The notes under the pieces were generated by a model that was given only the letters and a program-made list of their open reading frames with translations, did no database searches and had not been told where the DNA came from. From assembly GCA_023421795.1 (NCBI GenBank), contig JAEZSO010000002.1:682001-746000 (forward strand): a stretch of DNA of 64,000 bases. Direction: 5' to 3'. Source of the stretch: Cyanobacteria bacterium OH_PDB_230. Lineage in GTDB: Bacteria > Cyanobacteriota > Vampirovibrionia > Gastranaerophilales > Gastranaerophilaceae. The position numbers and the translations under genes are program-made. Position 1 is the stretch's first letter, and the number at the start of each line of letters is the position of its first letter. Below, piece after piece: positions 63,071 to 64,000 of this stretch.

Positions 63071-63730
63071 ATGAGCAAAATAAAAGAAAACTTAGAGCGC
63101 ATAAAAACACAAGTTGCACCTTATAATCCAAAAATAGTCGCAGTCACTAAATACTTTGATGAAACAAAACTTGTTGAATACTTCAACTTGGGAATCAGAG
63201 AATTCGGGGAAAATAGAGTACAAGATGCGCTTTCTAAGATGGAAAAACTTTCTGAAGAAATTCTGAAACACAGTAAATTCCATTTGATCGGGCATTTGCA
63301 ATCAAATAAGGTTAAGCTTGCGGTCGGTAAGTTTGACTTGATTCACTCTGTTGATTCTTTGAAGCTGGCGCAGAGAATATCTGAAGAAGCGCAAAAACAA
63401 GGAATAATTCAAAAAGTTTTGATTCAAATAAACAACGCGAAAGAAGAGTCCAAGTTCGGGTTCGATCCTGAGGAGATAAAAAACTGTTTCTCCGAATTGA
63501 TAAAGCTTGAAAATATCAAAATAGAGGGCCTGATGAACATAGCGCCTCTGGTTGATAGAGAGGATATTCTTAGGGAGTTGTTCAGAAAAATCAAACATTT
63601 AAAGGATGAATTAACATCTGAATATAAAGTAGAATTAAGTGAGATATCAATGGGCATGAGCAATGACTATATGATCGCTCTTGAAGAAGGCGCAACGATT
63701 ATAAGATTAGGTAGAATATTATTTGAATAA
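63071..63730 (+). CDS. yggS: PLP homeostasis protein YggS/YlmE
   Basis: A 219-residue PLP-binding TIM-barrel protein involved in vitamin B6 balance. The lysine that binds PLP is in KIVAVTKYFD. Conserved segments are FGENRVQDAL, FHLIGHLQSNKVKLAV, HSVDSLKLA, NNAKEESKFGF, EGLMNIAPL and MGMSNDYMIALEEGATIIRLG. ATG 63071 is used because homologues begin at this point; a TTG at 63050 is in frame. A nine-codon ORF (63045-63074) overlaps its start. sepF follows, as in many cyanobacteria and Gram-positives. Confidence 0.94.
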   Translation: MSKIKENLERIKTQVAPYNPKIVAVTKYFDETKLVEYFNLGIREFGENRVQDALSKMEKLSEEILKHSKFHLIGHLQSNKVKLAVGKFDLIHSVDSLKLAQRISEEAQKQGIIQKVLIQINNAKEESKFGFDPEEIKNCFSELIKLENIKIEGLMNIAPLVDREDILRELFRKIKHLKDELTSEYKVELSEISMGMSNDYMIALEEGATIIRLGRILFE

Positions 63731-63755
63731 ATTATAAATTGGGGAGGAAAGAACA

Positions 63756-64000
63756 TTGGCAGTATCAGACAAAATTAAATCAATCGTAGGATTTTTAACT
63801 TCAGGTTTTGAAAACAGAGATGACATCTTTGATGATATGATTGATGAAGTAGGTGATTACCCGGTTCAAGACAATTTGGCTTTAGAACCAATGTATTCAC
63901 AAATGCCTCAAAGAGGCCAGGATTTAAAAGTAGTTAATCATCCTAACTACCGCGGTTATGAAGTTATGGTGTGCGAACCTCGTTCATATGACGAGTCTGT
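63756..64000 (+). CDS. sepF: Cell division protein SepF (3' truncated)
   Basis: The first 81 residues of a SepF/Cdv2-type protein, which anchors FtsZ to the membrane in cyanobacteria and Gram-positives. The likely start is TTG 63756, with a strong GGGGAGGAAAG just upstream. The N-terminal amphipathic membrane-binding helix is LAVSDKIKSIVGFLTSG. An acidic linker follows, and the start of the SepF core (YEVMVCEPRSYDESV) is reached at the window end. It lies 25 bases after yggS. Confidence 0.85.
   Translation, partial: MAVSDKIKSIVGFLTSGFENRDDIFDDMIDEVGDYPVQDNLALEPMYSQMPQRGQDLKVVNHPNYRGYEVMVCEPRSYDES

Overview
The window reads as chromosomal DNA of a low-GC, non-photosynthetic member of the cyanobacterial phylum (Melainabacteria/Vampirovibrionia, most likely Gastranaerophilales). 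Three things point there. The largest RNA polymerase subunit is split into rpoC1 and rpoC2, with a very large insertion in the rpoC2 trigger loop. There is a close RpaB-type response regulator. Several lineage-style proteins of unknown function are present. The cell appears Gram-negative (kdsB for Kdo, a DUF374 lipid acyltransferase) and flagellated (motA, motB, fliL, fliM, fliN, flaG, fliS and a fliT-like gene). No photosynthesis, CRISPR, prophage or insertion-sequence genes are seen. The assignment to this lineage is inference from gene content.

Layout. 1-7.1 kb: rpoC1 (5' truncated) and rpoC2, a small secreted protein, panD, an rRNA pseudouridine synthase and a small unknown protein. 7.3-12.7 kb: ROK sugar kinase, holA, holB, ftsH and ferritin on the plus strand. 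12.8-16.4 kb: minus-strand flagellar motor/switch operon motA-motB-fliL-fliM-fliN. 16.5-21.2 kb: a membrane protein, uvrB and a large TPR protein. 21.2-25.5 kb: minus-strand cluster flaG-fliS-fliT-like-CDF transporter and a protein that looks like a HerA-type ATPase without its P-loop. 25.6-28.5 kb: a MshEN-like protein, asparaginase II and an unknown 352-residue protein. 28.7-34.5 kb: a 47-codon ORF and a structured segment with a terminator, then argS-accD-accA-prmA-kdsB. 34.5-38.0 kb: JAB-like protein, phosphohexomutase, pheA and a small unknown protein.

38.2-45.7 kb is the most unusual region. Three plus-strand genes in a row encode a 1091-residue membrane protein with an anti-sigma-type zinc motif and a TonB-like C-terminus, a small sigma-70-like factor, and a 1164-residue zinc-ribbon/P-loop ATPase/TPR protein. 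I read them as one candidate signalling module. 45.7-50.4 kb: FAD-dependent oxidoreductase, an orphan pair of corrinoid iron-sulfur protein subunits (acsD, acsC), a small membrane-anchored protein and rlmH. 50.4-54.6 kb: LysM protein, then rpmG-tRNA(Trp)-secE-nusG-rplK-rplA with two near-identical L1-type mRNA sites, then a lipid acyltransferase. 54.6-64 kb: rpaB, an EamA transporter, an RTX/EF-hand-like protein, a PfkB kinase, a Xer recombinase with a perfect 14-bp inverted repeat upstream, malQ, yggS and the start of sepF.

Most genes are housekeeping: transcription, translation, replication, fatty-acid synthesis, envelope and glycogen/maltodextrin metabolism. The accessory interest lies in the sigma/anti-sigma/ATPase module, the orphan CFeSP pair, the degenerate ATPase, the duplicated L1 site, and a short SFG/NFG N-terminal motif shared by otherwise unrelated proteins. 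All identifications come from reading motifs by eye; no database search was run.
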